From Haemonchus contortus (Eukaryota; Nematoda; Chromadorea; Rhabditida; Trichostrongylidae): a stretch of DNA of 64,000 nucleotides. The stretch's first letter is position 1. Each line of letters begins with the position of its first letter. The notes below the pieces were generated by a model. That model was not told the DNA's origin. It saw only the letters and a list, made by a program, of their open reading frames with translations, and did not search any database. The DNA lies in contig LS997563.1 of the NCBI GenBank assembly GCA_000469685.2, forward strand, positions 37,984,468 through 38,048,467, given 5' to 3'. Shown in pieces: positions 37,149 to 48,300 of this stretch. The translations under genes and the position numbers were made by a program.

Positions 37149-38075
37149 TTAGGTTGATGCATAATTATTGCGGATTTTTTCGCGGCTCTTTTTCTCTTGA
37201 AAGAATTTGACTTTCGAGTTCGGGTCTTTTCTAGAAATGATCTACTTGATTTCCTCTACAAGAATATACTCGAAAAACCATCCGTATATCCGCGAAATTA
37301 GGCTTTACTACTTCGAGAAAGATTGGAAGGTGGCGCACTCATTCCGCGATCTCAGTAACTTTTCAGCGATCGTTCATTAGGTGATCTAGTGAAAGTGCAC
37401 CTAATGTCCTGATGGTCAAACACGGTCAAATACGGTCAAACATTTTGATATTTTCCATTTCCCTGCATTTACCTGCCTCTATATATTAAGTTGATGAATA
37501 ATTATAGCGAATTTTTCCAGCAAATTTTACCTAAAGCAATTACAGAAATACTAAGCAAAGACATATTCAAAAAATTACTCCAGAACTTATTCACCATCTA
37601 CGTCAAACACTGCTTCCCCATTGATTAGTTAGTCGGATCCCAAAAGCGAAGGAGTTTTGATCCTTTCAGGCGATCCACGCCTTGACATCGGCCATCAAGT
37701 CATCCAAATCGAGGAAAGTCCCATTCCCTAGCCATTTTTTCAGCGAACGGTTGACAAGATAATCCATAAAAGTTTCTGCTGGTGAATGTGGCAGATTCAG
37801 GGGCAGATCCCATTTGTTGGTTGGCTCTGGCTGATTGTTCGATCGCCGATTTGATCGTCGAAAAGTTACTGAGATAGCGGAATGACTGTGCCACCTTCCA
37901 ATCTTTCTCGAAGTAGTTAAGCCTAATTTCGCGAATATGCGGATGGACTCTTAAGTATATTCTTGTAGAGGAAATCAAGTAGATCATTTCTAGAAAAAAC
38001 CCAAACTCAACAAACCAACTCTTTCGGGAGAAAAAGAGCCGCGAAAAAATCCGCATTAATTATGCATCAACCTAA
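37149..38075 (-). mobile_element. mariner-derived non-autonomous element, two-part
   Basis: The outer ends are inverted (TTAGGTTGATGCATAATTAT ... its complement ending CAACCTAA), each flanked by TA, the target duplication of Tc1/mariner elements. An internal, degraded terminus (TTAAGTTGATGAATAATTAT) begins at 37496. The right part, 37496-38075 on the minus strand, is therefore a deletion derivative. It keeps transposase N-terminal helix-turn-helix-like sequence ([20 protein letters not shown]), then jumps to C-terminal-like sequence ([15 protein letters not shown]) broken by stops. The left part, 37149-37495, is a partial copy of the same 5' end in opposite orientation. No functional transposase remains. 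A closely similar arrangement recurs at 49704. Confidence 0.85.
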
Positions 38076-38258
38076 TATTTCCTCAGTTCGAAGCCTAAAA
38101 ATAGCTCAGGGCGATGATCTTTCGAATAGGTTCATTATCAGCTCCATAGTTCAAAATAATCCTTTTCAAGTCTTATTGATCCATTGATTCATTTGGTGCC
38201 ATTTGTCTACATTCATAACTCTTGACTATACTGTAGCTACATTACTATTCAATACTAA

Positions 38259-40916
38259 CTATAACTTCAGACGCGGCACTGATGGTTCCCGGACTCTTCC
38301 GGGGTTTTCTGCTGAGTGAACGTTCTTCTGGGTTTGTTGAGTCGTCGTAGGAGGCAGAGTTACACTACGGGGATAAAAGCTCTGGGGATACGATCGATGA
38401 ATTGGGCGAGGACGATGCTGTTCTGCTGCGGTGAACGTTTCGGACTCTGGACTTGGTACGTTGTACGGTTCTTCAAAGTCGATTTGTTGACTTTTTTGAC
38501 GTCGTCGTTCTCTTGATTGTTCACGTTGTTCCCAAGACATTGTGTAACATACAGACAGTAGACGATCGTAACATTGACACCATGGCTGAAAAAAGAATTA
38601 AACGGATATCGCTAGAAGTGGAAGTAGGACGAAATGTCCACGTTGGCCTTTAACCACCACAAGATTCTAAATTTAGATACCCTTCAGTTATAGAATTATA
38701 ACAGGGTAACTATAATTTACAGTACCACTTATGGTACGGTAGCTATAGCTTTGGAATAGTCAATTTAGAGCATCGTATGGTAAAGAGGGCCGTAAATAGT
38801 AAACTGTATTTCGTTTTTAAGTTATTCACTATTCACAAAGTCTTTCAAATAGCTCGAGAAAATAGTTTCAATCGTTACGTCTTCTAGAACGAGCCATGCA
38901 ATCAAAGTTTACCAAACGCAGTTATTTACTGTAAATGAGAGGGTGTGAAGGTTCTCTCGATAGGATCCGAGAGGCGAGATTGGCCTGGTTAGGGTTGAAT
39001 CTTGAGGCTAATCTATGAGCCATGTGCATGGGACTGTCGCTGTATGCCGCTGCCTAACTTCACCAAGGATTTCGATTCTTTTTTCTGACTCCCCAAATTT
39101 TTTGTTGGAAAAGTCGTTTGTTATGAAAAGATCTGAAAAACTTTTATGAGTTGGTCCTGTGAGCGCTCATTTGTGAGGTAGCATTGGCCATGGGTATCAG
39201 CAGAATGCAGGGATATTTTTGGTATTGGTTCCGGAATAAACAGAGAGATTTGTCAGTCGAATATAATCGCCCTTTCGATTGCTCTTCTGGAGTGGCTTGT
39301 CAACAAATCTTCCATCTTTAAGCTTCTCCACTAAGGCTATCATGAAGTTCGAGTGCGCTGCTTACCACTTAGAGCTCTACGACAGAGTCCATTGTCCTAC
39401 GACACCTGCTGTCCAGCCATCTGGCTCGATTTGCCATCACGAAATTGTGATGCAACTATGCTGCTCATACACCTTCCAATTGACGCAATATCTCTGCAGA
39501 ACAAATGGGTACACGGCTCATTCCAGTCTAGGTGTTTACTACAACATCTATTAGGAATCAGTTTAGTTTCATAGAACCTCGGGCAAATGCAGCCATGATT
39601 TCGTCTCAGACGGTCAGACGGTAATATATCTTCTTCATAGGTTCGGTCGCACACGGCGAACATCGGGGCGCTAACTGGTGAGCGGCGTAGGAATCGCGGG
39701 TTTAGTTTATGCGTTCAAAATGTGCAAACTACAAAGTTGCAAAGTCCTCCCCTGGGAATTTGCTTTTTGATTGAAAATTGTAGGAATTTATCGTTAGAGA
39801 AACAAAATAAAAAATCATCATTGATGGGCTTCCCTCCTAAATTATTAGGGAAATCAACGCTGGACTAACAGATGCCTATTTCCATTAATAAAATATTAAC
39901 TGAAATATGAAATATTGACTGGTACGGAAAAAACCCACCAAACATTGACAACAGTCCCTACAGTAGATATGAATCAGTACAGGAATAAGTATGCATAGGG
40001 CCAGTAGTGTCAGCCCAATAATGAGGGTTATCCAGATCCATCTGCAAATTGTTAAATAAGTTTTTCGTTCGAATATTCAGGTGATGAACTATTCGAAGTA
40101 GCAAACCTTCTAAAACATCATAATTTGTTTATTTAATTCTTTTAGTTATTTGTTTACTGCTACTTATTTGTTTTTATTTATGCAAAGTACGTAAATAATG
40201 AGAACTCTTCTGCAAGTTATCGAAAAATTCATCAGTCCGAAAGAAAGCGGAGAGAGGTACTGTTTCTTGAAAGTAATGATTATTTACAAATTCATTATTT
40301 ACTTATTTATTTGTTAACTGATGAACGCAATGCATTATGTTGAAAATAGGGTCAAGGATATTATTGTTTTTGCAAAGGTTTCAATATTCTCAGTACATAT
40401 TAAGTGATTCGATCGATTATTTATCCATTTATGTGTTTACTATTTACTTTTTAAATTGTCTATTTGTTTATTTATTTATTTAATATTTATTCATTTGAAC
40501 ACATTTTTGATCGTAATCGATCATTGATCTATAGACAAATATCTGACAATCTGGTCCACTTTTCACTTTCGTCTCGCTGCTTGCTCTGCTTGATTCCTTA
40601 TTATTTCGTATCCGGTAATGTTTATAGTCACAGTATCCACCTATTTACATGTTTTTTATTCATTTACTCATGGTTCTAAATAGTGGAATAATTCGTCTGA
40701 TAGGTAATTCCGTGAGTAAAACATACAATAAAAAAGTTTCGACAGTAAATAGTGAATTTGCTTAGATACATTTGACCAATTTCTAGGAGACTCCAAAAAA
40801 AAATAACCGGTGAGAGAGGTAACTTACAAATCGTCATAACTGTTCCGAATTTCACCCGTCCATGTATTACGGAATGCCCACGGATCATGTGGGTCATAAA
40901 CACTTCGTTGTCCCAT
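38259..40916 (-). CDS. single-pass membrane protein with juxtamembrane Cys cluster, 172 aa
   Basis: Three exons on the minus strand: 40916-40828, 40041-39939 and 38585-38259 (TAG stop). Splices are GT/AG with phases 2 and 0, total 519 nt. Residues 1-30 are hydrophilic with no signal peptide (MGQRSVYDPHDPWAF...). Residues 31-56 form a strong transmembrane helix (WIWITLIIGLTLLALCILIP...). Immediately after come IYCRDCCQCL and, across the last junction, PWCQCYDRLLSVCY, eight cysteines in about 22 residues, which look like palmitoylation sites or a metal/Cys cluster. The remaining 90 or so residues are Arg/Gln-rich (EQREQSRERRRQKSQQ), then Pro/Ser/Thr-rich. Type III topology (N-out, C-in) is inferred from the basic tail. 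The acceptor GGTTGCAG one base before the ATG could be a spliced-leader site. I do not recognise the family. The mariner element at 37149 lies just downstream. Confidence 0.78.
40110..40500. repeat. TTTA/TTTG low-complexity sequence
   Basis: Degenerate 'tttatttgtttattta' runs interrupted by unique sequence, in the first intron of the minus-strand membrane-protein gene. Similar sequence lies at 14655-14960 and near 24035. Confidence 0.7.
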
Positions 40917-42021
40917 ACTGCAACCTTACTAACTGCTGGAATGTGTGGTCGTAGTGGGGAATGCAGCAAAAGCAGAGGTTTTGGAAGTCAGTTCCAGGAG
41001 TAATGTAGGTAGCAATGAGTAGTCGTTGAAATCGAAAACTCGGAACGCGCAAGGATTATCTTTACCTAGGCAACCACCCCCCGATCTCATCAACTATTCA
41101 TCACTACTCTGATAATAGAGTCAACAATTAGCATTATTTGGTCGAAGATTGGCGACGTCCGCCCACAGCAAAGAGAAAGCGTTCAAGAAAAGAAGTTCTA
41201 AGTTGGAGCGACTTCAAATTTCATTTTTTGTAAATATAAATTAAGAAAAGAGACCCTGATTGAGCATAGCAATATGAAAAAAGGAAAATAATTTTTATTA
41301 AATGGTTCCGATCTGAAAAAGTCTTTCCACTTCTTTCCGTTTTTATTTTGGATGATTTTGAAGAAAGCTTACTGCATGAACAAGATCTCTGCAGTACACT
41401 TTTTTGTGACAGTACGGGACCCGGACGCTCCACCTCAGGCCGCCCACAATCCTTCCTCGATGTGGTGTAGCCCAATTTGGTGCTTTCGGGAGAAGGAATT
41501 GTTGCATTATCATCCCCAGCTGATCCCTGATTCATTGGAAGCAGAAGTACACACTCAAACTCTTGAAAGATTTTGAATGGGAATTAATGGGTCTGTTCTC
41601 TGATGAAGATCTGTCTCCCCTTCCTCCTCTTTCCATGCCTTTCTGTCACTATTTTGCCCATAGCTGGACTTTTGATCGAAACAGGTTCAACTCGAACTTG
41701 TTGCACGTAACTTATTCGATTTTCTCAACTTTTTTCTCCGTTCCATTTTGCAGCCTAATAAGTGAATTAATTTTGAGAAACGGCGCTGAGGCCCCGTTCT
41801 AGAAAGCCACTGTCATTCATCGACCTAAAAGTAAAACAACAAGTTAATGTCGATCTGGGGTCGACTAGTTCTCACAGACGTTTCAACTTTAATACACTTT
41901 TTGAAGCTATTTATCATTCCATTGCAATTGTACTTCGGATGAAAGACATATGCGTGGCGCAGTTCAAAATAACGAAATTACAAAGGTTAAAGCTTCCTAA
42001 CATTGATTGATTCATTTTGTG
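40917..42021. other. no gene recognised
   Basis: Upstream flank of the minus-strand membrane-protein gene. A plus-strand frame at 41352-41576 and the antisense frame at 41221-41535 have no recognisable motif. Confidence 0.35.
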
Positions 42022-42215
42022 AAATGCGCCAACGTGCTCGACTTTCATCTGAGATTTTGGTTGCATTTGAAGCGTATTTGGCCGTACAATAACTTCTGGA
42101 GGCTGCCGTATCTACAGAGTAGTGTTATTATCCCCTCAAAGAGTTTGGTGCGAAGTGAGACATCTCAAAGGTTTGGTACGCTTGATTGGTCACGGGGGCA
42201 ACGGTTTGGGATTTG
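42022..42215 (-). repeat. tRNA-SINE antisense, decayed
   Basis: 'aaatgcgccaacgtgctcgactttcatc', 'ccgtacaataacttctggaggctgcc', 'tatctacagagtagtg' and 'cgcttgattggtcacgggggcaacggtttggg' follow the antisense SINE order. A 166-codon frame (42007-42507) overlies it and is not a gene. Confidence 0.6.
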
Positions 42216-45200
42216 TTTCCTGAGCCATACGTCCCTTGGTGCGGCACCATCTACGCCATACGAGACTACAGCATCCATTTTGTTTCAACTCTTATCTCCA
42301 TCCACTATCTTTGCGGCTATTCGGTTTTTCAGTAGTACTTATCGCATAATAGAATTGGGGTTGAAATCGATTTATGAATCGGAGATGATAAGCGGAGCTC
42401 ACTCGATGTTCCGCGATGTCTGCGAATGGCTCCGTCGAATCTGGACGGTAAAATCATTTCAATTCCAATCGATTGCTATTCTTTATATTACCCGAGCTAT
42501 TAATTAAATCAATCCTTAATTGGTGTTCTGTAGCGGCAGAATATCTTTTCAAGTCCATCTATTTTTTTTGTATTCGAGCTTTAATATTCCATTTTACATC
42601 ATAAATATTAAAAATAAATATTAGGCTGTTTGGAAAAGTCAGGCGATAATTCTGCACTCGTCTAGGTTCCTCCCCGGATTTTCCGGAAGCTTCCCTGAGG
42701 TTCTTACGTAGGGACACTGCCTAGACCTCTGCGCATAACACATCCGGTTACTTCTTCCTTGCTTTTTCAACCCTCCAGTAACGGATCTGTTGACCCTTAT
42801 TCAGCCATGTACTCCCTTATGAGATCGAATCCATCCATTACTTTGATGAAACCCATTGACTTGTGTCAAGCATTTGGCTTTTAGACCACTACTAAGTCGT
42901 TCTGTGCACACTCGTTCCAATGCAAATGACCGGATTCTTTTATAGTTTACATATCTTTGAAAACTTCTGGAACATTCTAGAAACATTTGCTTTCTTGTGA
43001 GAATACTGGCAGTTGCTGCCCAACAAAATTAACCGAAACGATTTAATTGCCGTAGCTCATTCACCCTGGTGTTGTTGATTTTGGCCAGTCCTTCAAAGTT
43101 AGTAAAAAGTCAAAGGCGAAGTTTAAAGGCACAGTTCACGATAAAAATGGTTCCTGAGATTCCCCTACAGGAGGGGATGGGGGGGGGGGGGCCCCGCATG
43201 TACCATATCTGGCATTCTCAGGTCCGAAAACGGCTTTGTTAGGGAGTTATAAAGGCTCAAAAGTTGACCCGTGTGTATCCCCGGACGAGTTTCAACGGCA
43301 TTGTAGAGGCTGCCCCGATCACAAGGAAACCCGCGTAAGAAGTTCAAACAACTTGTCATGACCCACACCGACCGTGGGAGACAGTTCTATACAGTTCTGG
43401 CTTGATGTAGTCAGCTGTTTGTGCAATTGCAATAACTGAAGTCTCGTCCGAATACCCCTTCCATGTTATTTCCGTCATGGCGATCTCGTCCGACCTCTAT
43501 TTTCCCTGCTTTTGAGGAGTCATAATTTCCTCGAAATCGAGGAATTCTCTTGCTTTTTTACTACCGCTGAACTATTCCCAACCAATGCTTCCGCTTTCGA
43601 ATAAAAATGGGTACCTTAAAAGCATCGGGAACTGTGCCTCTGAGGAAGTTGATAATGGATAGGTTGAGAACCGAATCCAAAGATTGACGGGGAAATTACC
43701 TCTGTTTTTCCGTATGATTGCCTCGATATCGGTTCCCCTCTTTCCTGGTCCTGTTTTCCCGGAAACCCACAAGCAATAGAAATTCTGAAAACTAACATCA
43801 GAAATAAACAGAGTGAATAGATTGCAAAGATTTTCACACTCAGAACTTTCGCGACTCATCTACTTTACTTTCGATTGTATCAAGAGAGACTTGGAAAAAA
43901 GGTTAAGCCGAATCTGTGTCATCAGCTCCAAGACTTGATGACTTTTTGCCTTTTTATTCTTATGTTGCATTTGCAACTTTGCAAGTAAAAGGGTATTAGA
44001 AAGGCCGAGACGAACGTCACTTCGGAATACTTATCAGTGAAGGTGATTTCGGGAGCGATTGGAGATGATCATCCTTTTTAAGTGTATCAGACGTCGAATT
44101 TCCGTTTGAGAGTTTAGTCAGTGATAAAAATAACTGCTTCGAAAAATTCCGATGACTAAGTTTGGGATTTTTAGTGGGCCCACGTAGGGCACTGTCTGAA
44201 TGCAGATTAGATACGGCTCTTGAGGGATCGAAAAACGGTTCCGACGCCCACAGCCATTCATTAGTCCCAAAAAAGACGTGTTTATCGGCCTTCTAGAAGC
44301 TGATCTCATTCAGAATGGAGCACGTTTTTTACGGTAGCAGTCTGCTGATACACGTCAATAGCTATCACGCGTTGCTCGCAGCGAATGAAGTCTCGTCCAA
44401 CACCCCTTGGGCTCATCCAACATTAAAATGGCATGCCTTACGGAACATTTGTAGATTCCCTCGCTTCCTCCTTCCATGAATGAACCATTCCTTATCAGGA
44501 CCCCCTTTGGAAACCCCTGAAGTCCTAGCATCGAACCCAGCTCGCGATGCTTTCATATACCTTAACTACACCTACTGTTGAAAGGCGAAAATGTTGATAC
44601 GGATTCATCGGTGTTGTCGAAAATATGCAGAAATACCGGAATAGGGAGCATTTTCTGAAGAAATAATTTCCAAATTTGCATGAGGTCTTCACGTCGGAAT
44701 AGGTGTTTAGAATAGATTACGGTTGCTGCAGAGAGACGTGTGTATCAGTTGGCTCCATCTACAGCAAATGTGCTCTATTTCGAATGACATCGCCGTTCAC
44801 AAAGCCATTTAATACGTCCTTTCGTGGAAGTGTTGAGCGAAAATAGGCGTCAGGAACGGCTTTTGACCCTTGTTACGCCCTATCCTGGCAACTTCATGTC
44901 TCTTGTGGTCCTCTCAAGCGTTATGGAATCTTACCAATAAAACATTTCGTCGGGACCATTTCTATCGCGACATGTACCCTTGATCTGTAGGATATAAAAC
45001 CTTATTGGTATTCACTCGAGTTTTCCGCTACATTCGGCTTTTATTGGTAAATACTGTACTTCCCTACCGTAATCCTACGGATACCGCCTCGCAGATATGT
45101 CATTAATATAGTCTCAAAAAACTCTATTCGAGTGTTACATGGATCCTTCATGGAAAAATGTGCTCTTCGCAGGGCTTACCGTAGGAATCCCATTACGGTA

Positions 45201-45387
45201 GTCACACACCGTATTGTAGTGTAGCTCAGTTTCGGTTCAATTAATTATTAAAAACACTTGCTTCTGCAACTCAAGCGTGAAATTTGCTCTCGTATTGATG
45301 TAAACAATTTTTCACAAAAAACAAAAATTATTTACAAGGTTGCTTGTTTTTGATGCTGTCTTTGCTAATGATTTGCCATTTCTACAG
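42216..45387. other. upstream region of the type II glycoprotein gene
   Basis: The missing first exon of the 45388-52233 gene should lie here or farther left but could not be identified. A phase-2 exon is required. One minimal candidate is ATG at 43964 ending before a GTAAAA donor, but this is weak. It also contains a 13-bp G run at 43179-43191 followed by CCCC. 'gaagtctcgtccraayaccccttg' occurs near 43439 and 44386. Confidence 0.35.
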
Positions 45388-48300
45388 GAAACAAAAGGTA
45401 ACCTGGACGAAAGGGGAAGCCGAGGAATGGGGCGATGATGTCTCCATTATATCTCGGAGCGATAGACTCTCGGTAATAAGCAGTTTGTTTCTTGTTTTTG
45501 TAAACTTTTAGAAAATTGAGTTCATCGTCTGGAAAATTCCATCCCAGTTACATTTGATATAATACATTCATAATAGGCAAACAGTCTCGTGACGCTGTGG
45601 AGCGCTATCACGCACGCATGGTCACGGGTTCGGATGCCGGACCGATATCCGCTCATCCTTCCATCCTTTCGGGGTAGCTTGATTGGTATCAGACTCGTCC
45701 GGGAGGATAAAAGCACTGACTTCGGCATTGGATGGTCACCAAAGGGATACAGGCCACTCAATGCGCTGTACGATTCTGAATGGAAGTCGAATGCCTAGGC
45801 GGATTCCCCATGGGATTAATAAACACCCGAAAAGTAACCTTTGTCCTTAAGGGACTTATATTTAGCGGTTGTTGACTGAAATGAGAGACCAGCACTTTCT
45901 AGAAGGGCTATTAATGAAGTAATGAAAGTGTCATCGCCCATAATCAGAGATGACTTTTCACGTGAATTCGGCATCTGAACGCTCGATTGCTGTTTTTACT
46001 TAGGTGGAGTGCTTCGTCACAGCCATCAAACCCTGTTATCACAACAATAAACATAAAAGCTCCAGTGTTGCACGAATCGGCAAACAAACAATTCTACAAA
46101 TAGACATACTATTTGTTACTGTATAGTAGGGCTGATTACGCCAAGAAATCAAAGATCAGGTGGGCCGGACACGTTATGCGATATAGTGATGACCGTTGGA
46201 CCAGAGCGGTTACTGACTGGATCCCTCGGGACATCAAACGAACTCCAGGATGGCCGCCAACGAGATGGTCAGACTTCTTCACGAAAGCTCTGAACCGAAG
46301 GAATCTTGAACTTCGTCCTTGAAGAGAGGACGATTTACTGGACCACTCTGGGTCGTGACAGTGACGAATGGAGACGTTACTGGTGCCCGCTCGAGGAAGT
46401 CGATGATCAACGGGACGACAGGTGATACAGGCGATACGGTAGGGCTGAAGGGTCGCAGAGTGCAAAGCACAAAGTGCTAGGAGTCTACCAGTCCCACTTT
46501 GGGATGTGCCTCTCATTCGGCTTCCTTCAGATTTTCTCATAGCGGGTCGTATTCGACCTGTGCAGCTGGCTCAAGGGCCAGAAAATGTAAAAATCAATAA
46601 TTGATTGGGTGTATTGGGATGGCTATCTGACGGTCGTTGGCGGAATTAAAAGGTAGGTCTCCCAAGAACATCGCAAGGGAAAAGAATAGTGCCAACGTAA
46701 ACTGCACTGTCGAGATCACGACAAGAGAGGTATCGGGTGCAAATCAGTGTTCTGCCCTCCTGAACACTTTTGGCATCAATAAACCGACCCCCGAAGCATA
46801 GGAAGCTCTTGTGGCCCAAATGGGAAATGAGCTGACGTATGACCATCGATCGTGCGTGTGGTGGTGGCGCTACTAGCAACTGCCCCACTTCCGTTCTACT
46901 GGACAATTGTGGGACCACACTCGATTAGCAATCAAATATTTCATTTAGTACCTGGATACCTACATGGTTTACCTTTAGATAGCCTATAAGACCTTAATAA
47001 AGCCCTGATTCGAGAGGTTACTCTCAACTTTTACTTTTACTTTTCAACAGATCTGTTTAGGTGGGAACGGTTGTGCTGAAGCTCTTCTTCGCTCTCATTT
47101 TCATCGGGTCAGCTGTCGGTGCAATAGTCTATGCTGTTATCAATTGTAAGTATGTACGTCATCTCCTTGGGCTTGTATAATTCCACGCCGTCAGTTTATG
47201 GCCCCCAACACTCAGCTACTGCCGAGAAGAAATAATCGGACATAAGAATTGGGAATGTTAGGCAGCTGTCAACTGATTTATTAGCAGCGACCTTGACAAC
47301 TTTCGACCACAATTTGCCAACCCATTTTTGAAACTTTGGTAAGAATTTTTCTCTAATTTGCTGTCAGAAAGTAGATATGAGTGGATTTATGCCCAATAGG
47401 CAGATTGGCTCCCTTTGTATGGATGGATGGGATCCGCGCCATAGATGCTAGGTCTGAAGCGGTAACTTGGGCCACCAAATTTGTGAGAGACTAGGTCCCG
47501 GAGGTAGTTCCCCCTCTTCCCATGGATCCTGAAAAATATCCAGACTCGGAATAGCGGTGAATCCGAAAGCGTATTGGTTCCGTGCTACAGAAACTAACGC
47601 CTTGATGCGGTTAGGTCAGTGTTCGCCTAAATCAGAAGCAAAATATGTCTTCAGCATAGAAAACTGCTTCCAAAAAACCAATTTTGTTAAATTAAGAGCC
47701 AAGTTTTTGAAAAGCTGTGCCATTGTCAAAGTATTCTGAACCACTCGAAATTTGTAGGAAATTTATCCCTAAATGTGGAAAAAGAGGTGGTCCAAGGCAG
47801 GCTGCACCGAGATGTCCGATTGAGTTTCTTGACCCCTTTGAATCCATGTAGGTGTTCCCAGAGCGGAGTCCGATTCGTACCTTTACATTACATTTTTGAG
47901 TGGATGATTTTGATTCGACAAAATCTTGTTCGTGAATGATTCCATTTAGCAGAAGAGAATCAGAAACCCGTTGATACGAATGCAACCACCTACTTTCCTT
48001 ATGACATCAATCAACAAGGTTTTAATGGTACATTGACAATGGTATACCGAACAGGCGTACATAATGGACAAGAGGTGTACTCGGTAAGTATTTCAGAAGT
48101 TCTTTTCTTATTTTATTAATTAGAAGTATTTCTTGCGAGGCATTGAAATACATGCATAGCGGAAAGGGTTATTAGGAAGCAGAGGGAACGATGGGCGAAG
48201 TTTGCATGCGAAAAACTTTCCAGAGGTGTCCATTAGGTCCCATGTAGGTACGGTGCAAAAGGCGACTCAAAGAGGACTCAGTAAAGCCCCAGATTGACCA

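Noticed and set aside
37700..38056. 118-codon minus-strand frame as an intact gene
   Set aside because: It is the remnant N-terminal mariner transposase region inside the element, with an internal deletion and later stops.
42007..42507. 166-codon plus-strand frame
   Set aside because: Its first 200 bp are a decayed antisense SINE. The rest has no motif or splice logic.
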